This document shows positions 34,700 to 46,157 of a stretch of 64,000 nt of DNA, piece by piece. Within the stretch, counting starts at the first letter, position 1; each line of letters starts with the position of its first letter. Source of the DNA: Apostichopus japonicus (taxonomy: Eukaryota > Echinodermata > Holothuroidea > Aspidochirotida > Stichopodidae); NCBI RefSeq assembly GCF_037975245.1, contig NC_092566.1, positions 3,596,001-3,660,000 on the forward strand, written 5' to 3'. A model generated the notes under the pieces. The model was not told the origin of the DNA, searched no databases, and saw only the letters and a program-made list of their open reading frames with translations. Position numbers and translations under genes: made by a program.

Positions 34700-35420
34700 T
34701 TAAATATTCTTTTAAATCTGGGGCAGGGGTTACACTCTTGGATCACTAGGTAAATCGTTGCTAGTAGACTGACAGTACACATGGGATGCTATGTGGTGTT
34801 GAGATTAATTATTTCAAATTATGGTAACACATAACATTTGTATATATTTAAAGTGTAATTGATTGTTTGTACTTGCATCATATGATACTTTGTTGTATAC
34901 ACCTATTTTGTCTATGGGGAGAAGGTATACTCTTGGTTAAACTAGGAAAATTGTTGTGAGTAGACAGGTGGTATTTATAAGGTGTTCGGTGGTATTGTCA
35001 TTCCCACCCTCCACCCTATATGGAGCTTTTTCATTTTGTGTATTAATTTAAATAATGCTTAACACATAATCTTTGTGAATGTTTTAATTGTAATTGATTG
35101 TTTGTTCTTGCTTCAAATGATAGTGTTTGTATACATGTAGCCTTGGGTAAATAAGAAAACAATTGTTGGTTAGGCATGACGTGCTATAGTAGGTGTTTAG
35201 ATGTGAGATTTGGGTGTGATAAGGTGACCTGAGATGAATCAATGTTATAATCAAGAAGCTCTTTTAAAATTCTTGATTGTATGGTCACCGCATCCTACAC
35301 CTCATTTTAAGGGATGTTTCATGTTGTATTTTATTTTAAATAATACTAGACATGAATGTTTGCATATTATTAAATTGAAATTGATTTATCTCTTCTTATC
35401 TTTATAATTTTTAGTTGATT
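34700..35420. repeat. Diverged tandem repeats downstream of the SAMD3-like gene
   Basis: A segment with TAACACATAA and TTGTAATTGATTGTTTGT-like sequence recurs at 34825 and 35060 (235-bp step), with a fainter third trace near 35337. Older than the identical 324-bp array that follows. Confidence 0.65.
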
Positions 35421-35542
35421 ATTTTTAACTTGTTTGAATTCGTTTTTTGTTCTTTATGGGTGAGGGGTGTAATGCTATCAGTCCCTTTATTCTGTCACTG
35501 CCAAGGCATGAAAGTATGTCAGTGGAACGATTTTACTCAGCC

Positions 35543-36838
35543 ATGTATATAAGATGGGTGTTAGAGCTAAAGGTGGTCCGAGTTAAAATAAGGAGAAAAG
35601 TACTGGAGACCAATTTTGTCAGTTTCAAACTCACTCTCTAAGTTTCACTTGTAAAAGCAGCCCACCCTTCACCACATACAGGTGCTTGTTCCATGTGTTG
35701 TTATCTTTAGTGATACATATACAATCCTAAACTCTACATTTTTAAATTTTCATTGATAGTCTTTGCATGGTATTATTTGTTGGGTTTTAATAAATATTTC
35801 TTACTTTAAAATCAAGTTTGTATCATTTTCAGTCTCACAGCTCTTACTATTCATTGTTATTATTCTATGTATATAAGATGGGTGTTAGAGCTAAAGGTGG
35901 TCCGAGTTAAAATAAGGAGAAAAGTACTGGAGACCAATTTTGTCAGTTTCAAACTCACTCTCTAAGTTTCACTTGTAAAAGCAGCCCACCCTTCACCACA
36001 TACAGGTGCTTGTTCCATGTGTTGTTATCTTTAGTGATACATATACAATCCTAAACTCTACATTTTTAAATTTTCATTGATAGTCTTTGCATGGTATTAT
36101 TTGTTGGGTTTTAATAAATATTTCTTACTTTAAAATCAAGTTTGTATCATTTTCAGTCTCACAGCTCTTACTATTCATTGTTATTATTCTATGTATATAA
36201 GATGGGTGTTAGAGCTAAAGGTGGTCCGAGTTAAAATAAGGAGAAAAGTACTGGAGACCAATTTTGTCAGTTTCAAACTCACTCTCTAAGTTTCACTTGT
36301 AAAAGCAGCCCACCCTTCACCACATACAGGTGCTTGTTCCATGTGTTGTTATCTTTAGTGATACATATACAATCCTAAACTCTACATTTTTAAATTTTCA
36401 TTGATAGTCTTTGCATGGTATTATTTGTTGGGTTTTAATAAATATTTCTTACTTTAAAATCAAGTTTGTATCATTTTCAGTCTCACAGCTCTTACTATTC
36501 ATTGTTATTATTCTATGTATATAAGATGGGTGTTAGAGCTAAAGGTGGTCCGAGTTAAAATAAGGAGAAAAGTACTGGAGACCAATTTTGTCAGTTTCAA
36601 ACTCACTCTCTAAGTTTCACTTGTAAAAGCAGCCCACCCTTCACCACATACAGGTGCTTGTTCCATGTGTTGTTATCTTTAGTGATACATATACAATCCT
36701 AAACTCTACATTTTTAAATTTTCATTGATAGTCTTTGCATGGTATTATTTGTTGGGTTTTAATAAATATTTCTTACTTTAAAATCAAGTTTGTATCATTT
36801 TCAGTCTCACAGCTCTTACTATTCATTGTTATTATTCT
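35543..36838. repeat. Four identical 324-bp tandem copies
   Basis: Units start at 35543, 35867, 36191 and 36515 with ATGTATATAAGATGGGTGTT. I see no differences between copies where I compared them. Each carries AATAAATATTTCTTAC (possible polyadenylation signal) and TTTTCAGTCTCACAGC (acceptor-like). The short frame running into copy 1 (35447-35641) is unsupported as a gene. Identity implies a very recent expansion or an assembly duplication. Confidence 0.95.
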
Positions 36839-38679
36839 GTACATCAGTCTTAAAAGGCAGAGAATTCCATAATATACATAATTTTCATGCAAATATATGT
36901 ACTGTGTCAATAGTATTCTGAACAGATAATTGAAAGATAATCTCTAAATTCTAAAATTAGGAAGACTAAAACTGAATCCGTTGATGGTAACTCTAAAAGT
37001 GGTAATATTTCAGGAAACACTTGCGTTTTTAAGGAGAAAACACCGTTTTCGGTTGCAGCAACTCAATATTGATGAAACACGCAAAACAGGATTAACGTTT
37101 AACCAAGATACGGTTAACATCTTATGGATTAATCTGAGGAAACCCGACTTTTGGTTGCAGCAACTTTAAACCATTTTCAAGGAAACGTTTACGATTTTTT
37201 TTTACAGTGTAGGACGACAGTGGAGAAGAACTTGTTGGCTTCGCATGTTGCTGTTGACGACCTGATAGTGAGGGCAGCATCAACAAAACAGTGCACACTC
37301 AGGCATGCTGCTTCCTTCATTCGTAGCCATTTTGAGGATAATGTCCGACTTTGTCCTACAATCGGCGTTTGATTCATTGCCGTGAAGCTTTCAGACAATC
37401 ACAGCAGCGGCAATGGCACATAATTCATGTTCTAGTTGTTACTCATTAAATTTGACGTCGTGGCTGTTTAAAGGCTCAGTTACAACATAATTATCCATGG
37501 ACTGAAGCGTATTTCCGACCCGTTTGGGCCTGGACTCGGGCGCCACGGTTTCGATGTTGCCAAGTGAAGGATTGTGCTGACGGGCAGCATTTTCCTGTTT
37601 GTCACATTGTTTCAATCATCACGTGATAGCCACACATAAGGCTCGTTGATCTAGGATTGTAGGAATTTCTCTGCTGGTTTGGTGACTGAATATAAGGCAA
37701 ACATATTGGCAACCCAGTAGCAGTCACAGCTATTTCTGATATTGGGGGACGTCGAGAACTGGCCTAATGTTTTCATAATCCGATCCAGTGGTTTTCGAGA
37801 AGTTTGGCAAGTGATCCCACATCAGATGTCTTGACAACAGATTTGACCGTCGGTTTCGACAACAAATTCTACAACATAGTACTTAAATCCAAAAATTCAC
37901 GAACTGCTGTGTGCGTTATTTGCACAGACGAGTACTATTACTATTGGCAATTAGTGCATTCTAATAGGTTGCGCGCATGCAGCGTATATAGCTAACATTG
38001 CATTGTTTATGTTTGCACCTTGTGTAGAATGATAAATTTACTACCGGAGCAGTAGAAGGGGCAATGAATTGACGGCTTATCGACATCTTACACAGGTACA
38101 AAATGTTACAAATTTAAAAAAAAAATGTTGTAGCTGAGAAAAACAAATTGGAGGCATATCAAATTTGGGAGGCATTGCCCCGAAATCCCCCCCCCCCTCG
38201 TGCTACGGGCCCGCCCAAGAGCCTGAGGAACATGTAGCCTATAGTACGAATATAAACTGTACGTCACCACCAGGTGCGGTTGACCACTGACATAATACAC
38301 TAGTTGCTTGGTATAGAAACAAAGGATTTGCCAAATACAACTCAAGTACTGAGCGAGGGGAATTGCAGCCCTATGCATCATTACTGCAGTGCAGCTAGTA
38401 GTGAACGCAAACAGGAAATACACTCTATAGCCCATCCTATAGATACTTAAACAATGAACACAATATGAAATTATGAAATTGCAAGTTTTTAATATAGAGG
38501 TTGCTGGTAAAGGTATTCCCCGCTGTAGAAATGATATGATGAATAATCATATTGGTCTGAAAGTGAAAGATGACGGTTCAGTTTTAGTTCCTTATCTGCG
38601 AACGAATATGGATAAATTTTAAGATCTGCTTTATTTGCTCCAATTATAGCATGCTATAGCTGGGAATGTTTTGTGATAA

Positions 38680-38916
38680 CGTAATCGACCTGCCCCGGTC
38701 GTAAATTGACCTCAGGCTTTACAATTAGCCTGCATAAGCTTCTTAACCATTAGACTCTTTGTGTAAACAATGTGTGGAAATAAGTTAATGTCTACAGTTT
38801 AGTTAATCAAACAGCGTTCACACAAAGACCCTCATACAAGAAAATATATGTGGCAAGCGTTGCAGATTAATTGGTAAAAAGAGGTCATTTTACGAGCAGG
38901 GCAGGTCGATTACGTA
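38680..38916. mobile_element. Inverted-repeat element, MITE-like (about 237 bp)
   Basis: Left end ACGTAATCGACCTGCCC and onward, right end its reverse complement; about 37 bp pair with a few mismatches (the inner part ends TTGACCTC/GAGGTCA). A second inner pair uses CTTTGTGT/ACACAAAG. No open frame. Target duplication unclear. Confidence 0.65.
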
Positions 38917-41140
38917 ATCTCAAGAAACTTTTCCATGAAAGTGTGATATAGTTGGGGTCTGTACAGCAGGTCTTTAACCATATGTTAGAGATTAGCTATC
39001 TAATCAAGGTTGACCTTGCAATTTCGCGTTTTACATTCATCTTTACATCTCCATCTGCATGAAGGGGTAGGGGCTGAGGGGGTAATAGTTGCATACATCT
39101 CCATCACGAAAAAAATTCTCTTTACCAATTTTTCTGAACCTTTCAGAACGGTGGCGTAACCAGAATTTTTCATCGTGGGGTGGGGGCTGAAGGTGTGGGG
39201 GCTGAGGGGGGAATAGTTCGAGTGGATGGGGTGGAAAGTTTCGCGCGAGACCAGTTCGCACGTGTTAGGCACTTTTGCAATATGCCCCATTTCCAAACAC
39301 TTGAAACCGTGGTAACTGTGCTGTAATGAATGTTTCTTTACCCAAATTGAACTGTTTATTCCTGAATTCCATCCGCTTAATTGTTGAAGGGATAGTCCAA
39401 CTAAAAATATGAACTTGATATATTGTAGAGAAAGTCAAGGGCGTAGCGAGTATCTCATCTAAGGGGATTGTGGGCGAGTTCAATTTATTGATCTGCCGAA
39501 GAAAACGCTTCGAGCTATCTGCGTGGGGTCCAGGGGTTTCGCACCTGCAGTGGAAGCTGTACGATATGTTGGACTTAATAGGCTTCAGAGCTTTCAGATT
39601 TTATCCAATCGGCCGAGATTTAGTTATGTAAAATTATATTAAAATGTATAAATTATTGCATTAGCCTAATAATGATTCGTTGGGTAGAAATTATTCATGC
39701 AGGTAATAACTCACTCAAAATAGAAGATAATTTTTATGGTGGCTTAGTCATATCCATGGCACTGTGTCAGTATAGCTAGTAATACAAAACAAGCAAAACT
39801 ATGGTGCCACAGTGTTACCAGTTTGAAGTTTATAGCATATATACAGCATGGTTGTCAGGTTTGCTTACATTAACTCGTCACTTTCAAGACCTGTCAAAAC
39901 ATAGATAGAAGTTTTCAACTGGTATATCCTACCCACCACATGATAGCTGAGATCTTGGCCTATCATGACACTTGCAAATTTCTATATATATCTCGACCAC
40001 TTAGATTTTGAGCTATAGAAGCGGAGCACGTTTAGCATACTGAATCCCAACCCTTCTAGCTGCGCGCTCGGAGTAATATCAACATTTAACCAAAGACTTT
40101 CTAAAATGGTTTATATGTATGTATGGGTGTTTGTGCGTATGTATGCGTGGGTGTATGTATGTATTTAGGTCCTCCTGCAAGCAGGAACTCGTGAAGAATC
40201 CTCCCTATTTCACGTTTTATTTTGAGTTACTAAAGCTGTCTAACGTCATTGTTGACTTTCGAATTTGTTACACAGCGACATCACCTTTCACAATTCCCCT
40301 TTCCCAATACCTTACACAGAGCTATATATAAAGGCGATATGTTTACTTTTGTCCATTGTACACTTACGGTTGCGACGAAACGTAAGAAACTTGAAAAGAT
40401 ATTCGCTCTTATCTGTAAAATTTATTTCGAAAATTAAAATCCAGATTCAGCACCGTGATTGTAGAACCGTCTCTCATACACTTATCCACGTTATTGAACA
40501 ACTCCTTATTCACTCTGCTGGTAGGATTCTATGACGCTATTCTTCGTTTGGCACTGAAACTCAGAAGTAAGTTTGTAATTCAATTTCTTGCACATCAGTT
40601 TCGCTATTTTTCTGTTTATGTTTTGTTTTTGTTGTATTGTAAGCTTAAATCAGGGCAAATTATTGCTTTAGTATCTGAATAGTAATTAGAGAAATAGTGT
40701 AAATAATGTTTTTTTTTTATCGTGTAATTGGTTTATTCCAAGACCTGTACTATACCGAAACAGAATAAAGAAAAAAATAACTATAATAATAAAGAAAAGG
40801 AAAGAAACATGATTCTTGACTGTACCAGTGATCCACCCCACTCAACCCCCACCCCACCCCACCCCACCTCTTAAATCTATGTTAAACACTATTTCTGTGA
40901 TTGTACTTATTAGCGTTTCATTTGTGCATGCAGTATAGATGCTATTAACCGGGTGTAACCCTTTCCCCGCCACCCCCAACCTCGACACTCTTAACAACAA
41001 CAAAAGCACCTGAGTTGAAGATATATCTTCGAACAATACGGTAAAATTTAACACAGACGTGCTGCATATAGTGTATGGACTGCTCCCATATATTTATATA
41101 TATTTTGAAGCATTACCAGGAAAGACCACCAAAGATTCCA

Positions 41141-41320
41141 GCAGTGCCGGAGCTAGGGGTATTGGTCGGGGGGGTGGCGGGAATGGTCTGTAGGGGCGCT
41201 TTCGACACTATCTAAGCGGAGCGCCACCACGGGTTAGCGCGGAGCGTATACATAATATTTTTTGAGTAAAGATACTCCCTAGATCGCCGGAAATCCCCCT
41301 TTCCGGGCCTTGCTAATTTG
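41141..41320. mobile_element. Truncated copy of the 9541 hAT-like MITE
   Basis: Shares GAATGGTCTGTAGGGGCGCT, TTCGACACTATCTAAGCGGA and CCGGGCCTTGCTAATTTG-like phrases with 9541-9876 but lacks its right end. Confidence 0.75.
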
Positions 41321-42755
41321 CAGATAAACGAAGAATAAATAGGGGTTTTGTTAATTATAATCATTTTTAAAAAATCCATCCAGACTATGGCCCCCCCCCC
41401 CTCCCCACCCACCCCTCACTTGAAGTTTTCAAAAGACAACTTAAAATGCTTCTTTTTTCTACTTAGTGTTTGTTTGCAGTATGTTTCACTTTTCCTTTGT
41501 TAAGCGCTTAGAATTTGTTTTACTAGGCACTATGTAAATGTTATGTATTATTATATTATTAATATGTTTCACTATATAGAGGCACATTCCTAAACCTAGG
41601 TTCTATGTATAAATACGTCATAATCTTATTTAAGCATTAACCTTGATCTATAAGCATACTATAGAACCGACATTACGAGTCTACCATTGCATGGTGTATG
41701 ATTCTGGGTTAAGTCGCCTCATGCAAGAAGCTAGATATTTTAGTAACCATTGTACGAATTCTTTAACATTCATCTTCAAAAGTACACGCAGAACGTCTGA
41801 AGCAGTTGCCACAAACTTTCTTTTTCGTATTAGTTAGTTACGAATAATTGCTTATACAAGTGAAAAAACAATTAGAACGTGTTTCTTTATCAGTTCGGAT
41901 AAACATATTCATGCTGGTGTTTTGACTATTGCATGTAAGGGAATTTCCCCGGTTGAGCAATCAGTATACCGGCTCGTGCATGGCGAAAGTGAAAACGTCA
42001 TAGAGATATCCGTCATCTATATATATATAGATATGATGTTGGCATCTAGGTGAAGTGTGAAGGTCTATAGATAGATCAAAACAAAGGAGAGTTGGCATGT
42101 TGTACACGTGACATGAAAATGTAGTCACGTCGAATACTAGAAGATATATCATTCACCCTGCCGTTCAAGACATGTGTTTTGCAGGTTCCATGCATGTGAC
42201 CAATCCAAGTAAACGAGCTGATCGCTCCAAGAAATCGCGGAATCTCAAAATACGTATATAGGATATAGGCCTATGCATGTAACATTCTATTACTTCTTCG
42301 GGGACATTCATCTGCTCATAGCCTATAATGCCCACCCCCCCCCCATCCGCCCCACCCCCGTCGTTTGACATTTGAACTATATATAGCACACCTGAAGTCG
42401 AGAGGAATATGAAGAGAAAACTTTAAACGTCATTCAGAGTCAACAACCTTGACTGCATGTGAATTAGAGGTGAGAAAGATCTAACGCGAATATTGAACAA
42501 TCGCTGAGTTCTGAACACAGAATAATATTTGGAAATCTGCAGTCATGCAGTTCCGCGTGCACATGCGTTCATGTATCGTGCCGTCGCATTAATGCATTGT
42601 TGGTTCAGTGTATAACTTAAATTGATGATATGAATGGTTCCAACACCCCCTCCCCCACCCCACACACCCTGCCACCCCCATTGTAATGTAAATCAAAAAA
42701 TAGAGGGCGACACGAAGGAGTCCGTATATATTTGATATTCCTCCTATGGTTACAG

Positions 42756-43283
42756 CCCACGAGACCGAAGGTCCGCGAGACCGAAATTTAAAAAGGTCCC
42801 CGACACCGACAGTCTTCGAGACTGAGGTCCGCAAGACCGAAACTATTAATAGTAGTAGGATAAAATATTACTACCGGTAATATTGCGTTGATAAAGCGCG
42901 TAGTTAAAAAAGAATTTACAGCCATTTCTTTTCATAGTGGATACCAGTGACTTACACGCAAGGGAGCTGGGACGGCTTGCATTGATACTACGCCTCCACC
43001 AGTGGCCTAACCAGAGGGGGTTGCAGGGTGAAAGCCCCCGTTCTCAAAAGTCTCACTCACCCCCCCCCCCGCCCCTTGCTGCCCCAAATGAAATATGAGA
43101 ATACAATATCACTTTATAATTAGATATAGCGATACCTTATTTTAATCAAAATTGCCCCCCTTGTCAATCTCTTCGACCCGCTCTGAAGCCCCTATAATGA
43201 AAAAGTCTAGTTACGCCTATCGATGGACCATGCATAGACCATGGGTCTCGCGGAAATTCGGTCTCGCGGACCTTCGGTCTCGT
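42756..43283. repeat. Inverted GAGACCGAAGGTCCGC repeats, possible fold-back element
   Basis: Left block 42756-42840 holds tandem variants of GAGACCGAAGGTCCGC. Right block 43247-43283 holds the reverse complement, and about 32 bp pair almost perfectly (CCACGAGACCGAAGGTCCGC and onward). Between them lies a 43001-43220 segment with CAGTGGCCTAACCAGA and TCTAGTTACGCCTATCG ends that looks hAT-like. No target duplication found. Confidence 0.6.
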
Positions 43284-43458
43284 GGAATTCCCCCCCCCCC
43301 TCCTATACGTCAACTGAGCACAAACATACCCGCATCATATTGATGTGCTCTTTAATGAATTTACATCAATCGATTTTAGTCAAACACGATGTAACATTAA
43401 CAGAAAACTCCAATCAAATGAATTCATTAGTTCTATTTGATATTTAATTATTTACAGA

Positions 43459-44529
43459 ATGGATTTGTCAGTCGTGATTGTTTGGCTCGTAATGCTGATC
43501 AATGGACCTTCATATGCATCTGATCCTTGCAAGGATTTTTCTAATCGTGGATTAGAAATGGTACCGGCTCCTTCGATAAGTTGCAGAAATACGCGGAAAC
43601 TGAACCTCTCTAGAAACAGCATACCAGAGATTCACGCTGGAAATTTTGATGGTTACCATCAGCTTTCGATATTGGACCTTTCGTACAATGAAATCGCCGA
43701 AATTGGTCCCGGGGCCTTCAGAGGTCTCTATGCTCTTAGTGATCTTACCCTGTCACACAATCCATTGAAACAACTTCGCCGTTCTTCATTTTTCAATCTC
43801 TCCGCCAAATTCATATCGTGTAAAGGATCATCCTTGGAATGGATAGAGTCTGAAATTTTCTCGCGCGACCTTCTCTATCTAAATCTGGCTGATAATCGTC
43901 TATCTTACTTACCGAAGAAGACCCTACACAAGGTGGTTAACATTCACAGCATAGACATCAGCAATAATGAGTTGGAAATAGTGCACAGCGAGACGTTTCA
44001 AACAAATAAGGTCATCAGAGAAATACATCTAAATGACAATAACCTACCAATGCTTCCTGAAGATATATTCTATGGACTTGAAGAATTGGAAAATGTTGAT
44101 ATCTCCAACAATCCGCTGTTGAACGCGTTCTCGCTCCGTGTAACATCACCAAACCTTACGATCACAATTTGCTCAAATTCATGTGATCTGGATCATCTTC
44201 CGAATGTGACACTGACCACGGAGAAAGGTTCAGTTCAAACATACTTTCAAGGACATGATAAAGTGGGTGAAACATTCGACACCGTCGATATGAAAGTCCT
44301 GAATGGAGAACCGGAGATTGTTGGCACAAAGGGAGCGACTGAAAAGAGTCTAAAGCAAAGTTCCAGTCAAACGCAGCCTGATGTTACTTTTTTACCGACT
44401 AATTCGTCACCAAAGAGGGATGATTCCAGGAATTTTCCGTGGATCGTGATTGTCCTTATCGCATTCCTAGTTTCCGTAGTCGGAAATGTGGTTCAGTTGT
44501 ATTACAGATGGAAAGCACGTCACCGATGA
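43459..44529 (+). CDS. Leucine-rich-repeat type I membrane protein, 356 aa
   Basis: Single coding exon. TTTACAG lies just before the ATG, suggesting a 5' UTR intron. Residues 1-20 form a signal peptide. Cys24 and Cys42 bracket a short LRR cap. Repeats of the L--L-LS-N-I--I type run from about 46 to 225 (LNLSRNSIPEIHAGNF, LDLSYNEIAEIGPGAF, LNLADNRLSYL, IHLNDNNLPMLPEDIF). A Cys pair lies near 238-243, then a Ser/Thr-rich stalk, a membrane helix at about 326-347 and a nine-residue basic tail. Role is probably extracellular recognition or adhesion; the ligand is unknown. After the stop, other frames look tail-like (DEDAQPPPPTLYN; DEEPETYLSFRSLL), so a longer tail may have been lost by frameshift. 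Confidence 0.85.
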   Translation: MDLSVVIVWLVMLINGPSYASDPCKDFSNRGLEMVPAPSISCRNTRKLNLSRNSIPEIHAGNFDGYHQLSILDLSYNEIAEIGPGAFRGLYALSDLTLSHNPLKQLRRSSFFNLSAKFISCKGSSLEWIESEIFSRDLLYLNLADNRLSYLPKKTLHKVVNIHSIDISNNELEIVHSETFQTNKVIREIHLNDNNLPMLPEDIFYGLEELENVDISNNPLLNAFSLRVTSPNLTITICSNSCDLDHLPNVTLTTEKGSVQTYFQGHDKVGETFDTVDMKVLNGEPEIVGTKGATEKSLKQSSSQTQPDVTFLPTNSSPKRDDSRNFPWIVIVLIAFLVSVVGNVVQLYYRWKARHR

Positions 44530-45700
44530 GGATGCGCAGCCCCCGCCACCCACTCTATATAATTGCGGAAGATTTGGTGGGTCGCGAGACTTTTGCGGAC
44601 GAAGAACCAGAAACGTACCTAAGTTTTCGGAGCTTGCTGACCAGGACCGATTAATTCCAGAGTCCAAAATTAGCTGTCATGTTTTCTGAGCGTGGATTCT
44701 GAAGGGTGCACAGAGCCCGGTCAGTTGGTGTGACTTTGCAATCCTTAATGGAATATCCTGAGACGTGAGCCTAAAAGTTTGCGGACAGATGGTTTAAGCG
44801 GAATCGACAGAGTTGTGTAGAGCATGGCCAGTGCAGATGTTGCTACATGATGAAGAATGAATCATTCTCATGGACATGAAACAAGAGTAATTACAGTTTT
44901 GGGTTGCTTTGATAAGTTCAAATCTCTTTCTTTCTTTTCCTTTTCTGTTATTGTTGTTTGCTTGTTTTTGTTTGTTTCTTTTGTCTTTTTTTTTCGTTGT
45001 TTTTTGTTGTTGTGGCAGAACAGATAGGAAATTATATAGGAGAAGAGTGCTGATATGATAAAACTCAATCTAACGGACGGTCTATGCATGGGTGTAGTTG
45101 TAGTATGGTATGGGGGTGTAGGGTAGGGTATGGGTGTGGGGTAGGGTATAGGGTAGGGTATGTGTGTGGAAATTATAGATACGGTTGTAGGAATTAAGGG
45201 TATCGATGTAGGGTGGGGTAGGAGTGTAGGAATAGTAAGTAAAGGTAATTACAGGGTTCTTTGTTCCGAGACTGTACCTAAATTCACGGCTGGTTGACAT
45301 TCATTCGAATGACATAGTCTAATGCAGGATCGGATAACGTATTCGAGAAGTTTGTAAAACCTGTCTATGCAAGTGCGATCTAAGGAAGAGAAGTTTTTGT
45401 TCCTGTTATCGTGGTCAATTATTCCGTTTATTTTAAACTTTGCATCATTTATATATGTATGCACATACAGCAATATGTTTATATGCATGTTACAGGGGCA
45501 TTTCACGAGGGGGGGGGGTTCCTATGGATGCATTGAATGGGCAAAAGGCATTACATTTGAACAAATTATTATTATTATAATTTTTTTATGCTTTCTTTTG
45601 AGTATTGTTAACTTAATCATCATCTCATCCTTTTGTGTCATTTTGTTCAACACCAATAAGTTAATCATAATCTCTGGTGAGTATCCTTATATATACTTTA
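44530..45700. other. Downstream of the LRR gene
   Basis: Starts with 3' UTR-like sequence and the possible tail frames (44530-44690). Then a GGGTA-rich minisatellite at 45085-45235. No other gene accepted. Confidence 0.45.
45085..45235. repeat. GTAGGGTATGGGTGT-type minisatellite
   Basis: Degenerate 5-6 bp units (GGGTA, GGGTGT, TAGGG). Superficially telomere-like but irregular. Confidence 0.75.
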
Positions 45701-45708
45701 AACGGTCG

Positions 45709-46150
45709 TATGGCAAGCCGTTTTAGTTGTTATTCTGTATTTGATGATATCACCAATCATTTGATGATATCAGCAAATCAATTGACGATATAAGCAATTG
45801 AACCAGTGATATGTACATGATAACAACAAATGATTTGTTGATATCATCAAATCAAGTTATTTGATGATAGGCCTATCAGCAAATCATTTGATGATAACAG
45901 CAATTGATTTGCTGATATCACCAAGTAATAAACGATATGTAGAATTGCTGATATCACCAATTCAATGGCTGATATCACCAATTCAATTGCTCATATCATC
46001 AAATAGTTAGTGATATCATCAAATATTTTTTTGATAAACACCAATTATTTGCTGATATCATCAAATAATTGGTGATATCAGCAATTGAATTGGTGATATC
46101 ATCAAATATTTGATGATATCATCAAATACAGAAAAAAAACGGCTTGCCCT
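45709..46150. mobile_element. Fold-back element C (442 bp), TGATATCA palindromes
   Basis: Left end TATGGCAAGCCGTTTTAGTT; right end reverse-complemented AGGGCAAGCCGTTTTTTTTC; both are followed by CTGTATTTGATGATATC. Flanked by a 7-bp duplication ACGGTCG (45702-45708 and 46151-46157). The interior is an array of TGATATCA and TTGATGATATCATCAAAT-like palindromes. No credible coding. Confidence 0.85.
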
Positions 46151-46157
46151 ACGGTCG

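Larger units (their letters stand above)
36839..43450. other. Intergenic region, 6.6 kb
   Basis: No gene recognised. Contains the inverted-repeat element at 38680-38916, a truncated hAT-like MITE at 41141-41320, a possible SINE-type tail at 41490-41575 and inverted GAGACCGAA repeats at 42756-43283. Poly-C and (CCCCA)n tracts occur near 40840-40870 and 41390-41410. Confidence 0.5.

Noticed and set aside
35447-35641. Small gene extending the SAMD3-like gene into the 324-bp array
   Set aside because: No family similarity, and the SAMD3-like frame already ends at 34377. Half of the frame is repeat.
45085-45235. Interstitial telomere repeat
   Set aside because: Units are irregular GGGTA/GGGTGT mixtures, not TTAGGG arrays.
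45367-45726. 119-codon hydrophobic frame upstream of fold-back element C
   Set aside because: AT-rich low-complexity stretches, runs into the element tip, no similarity recognised.
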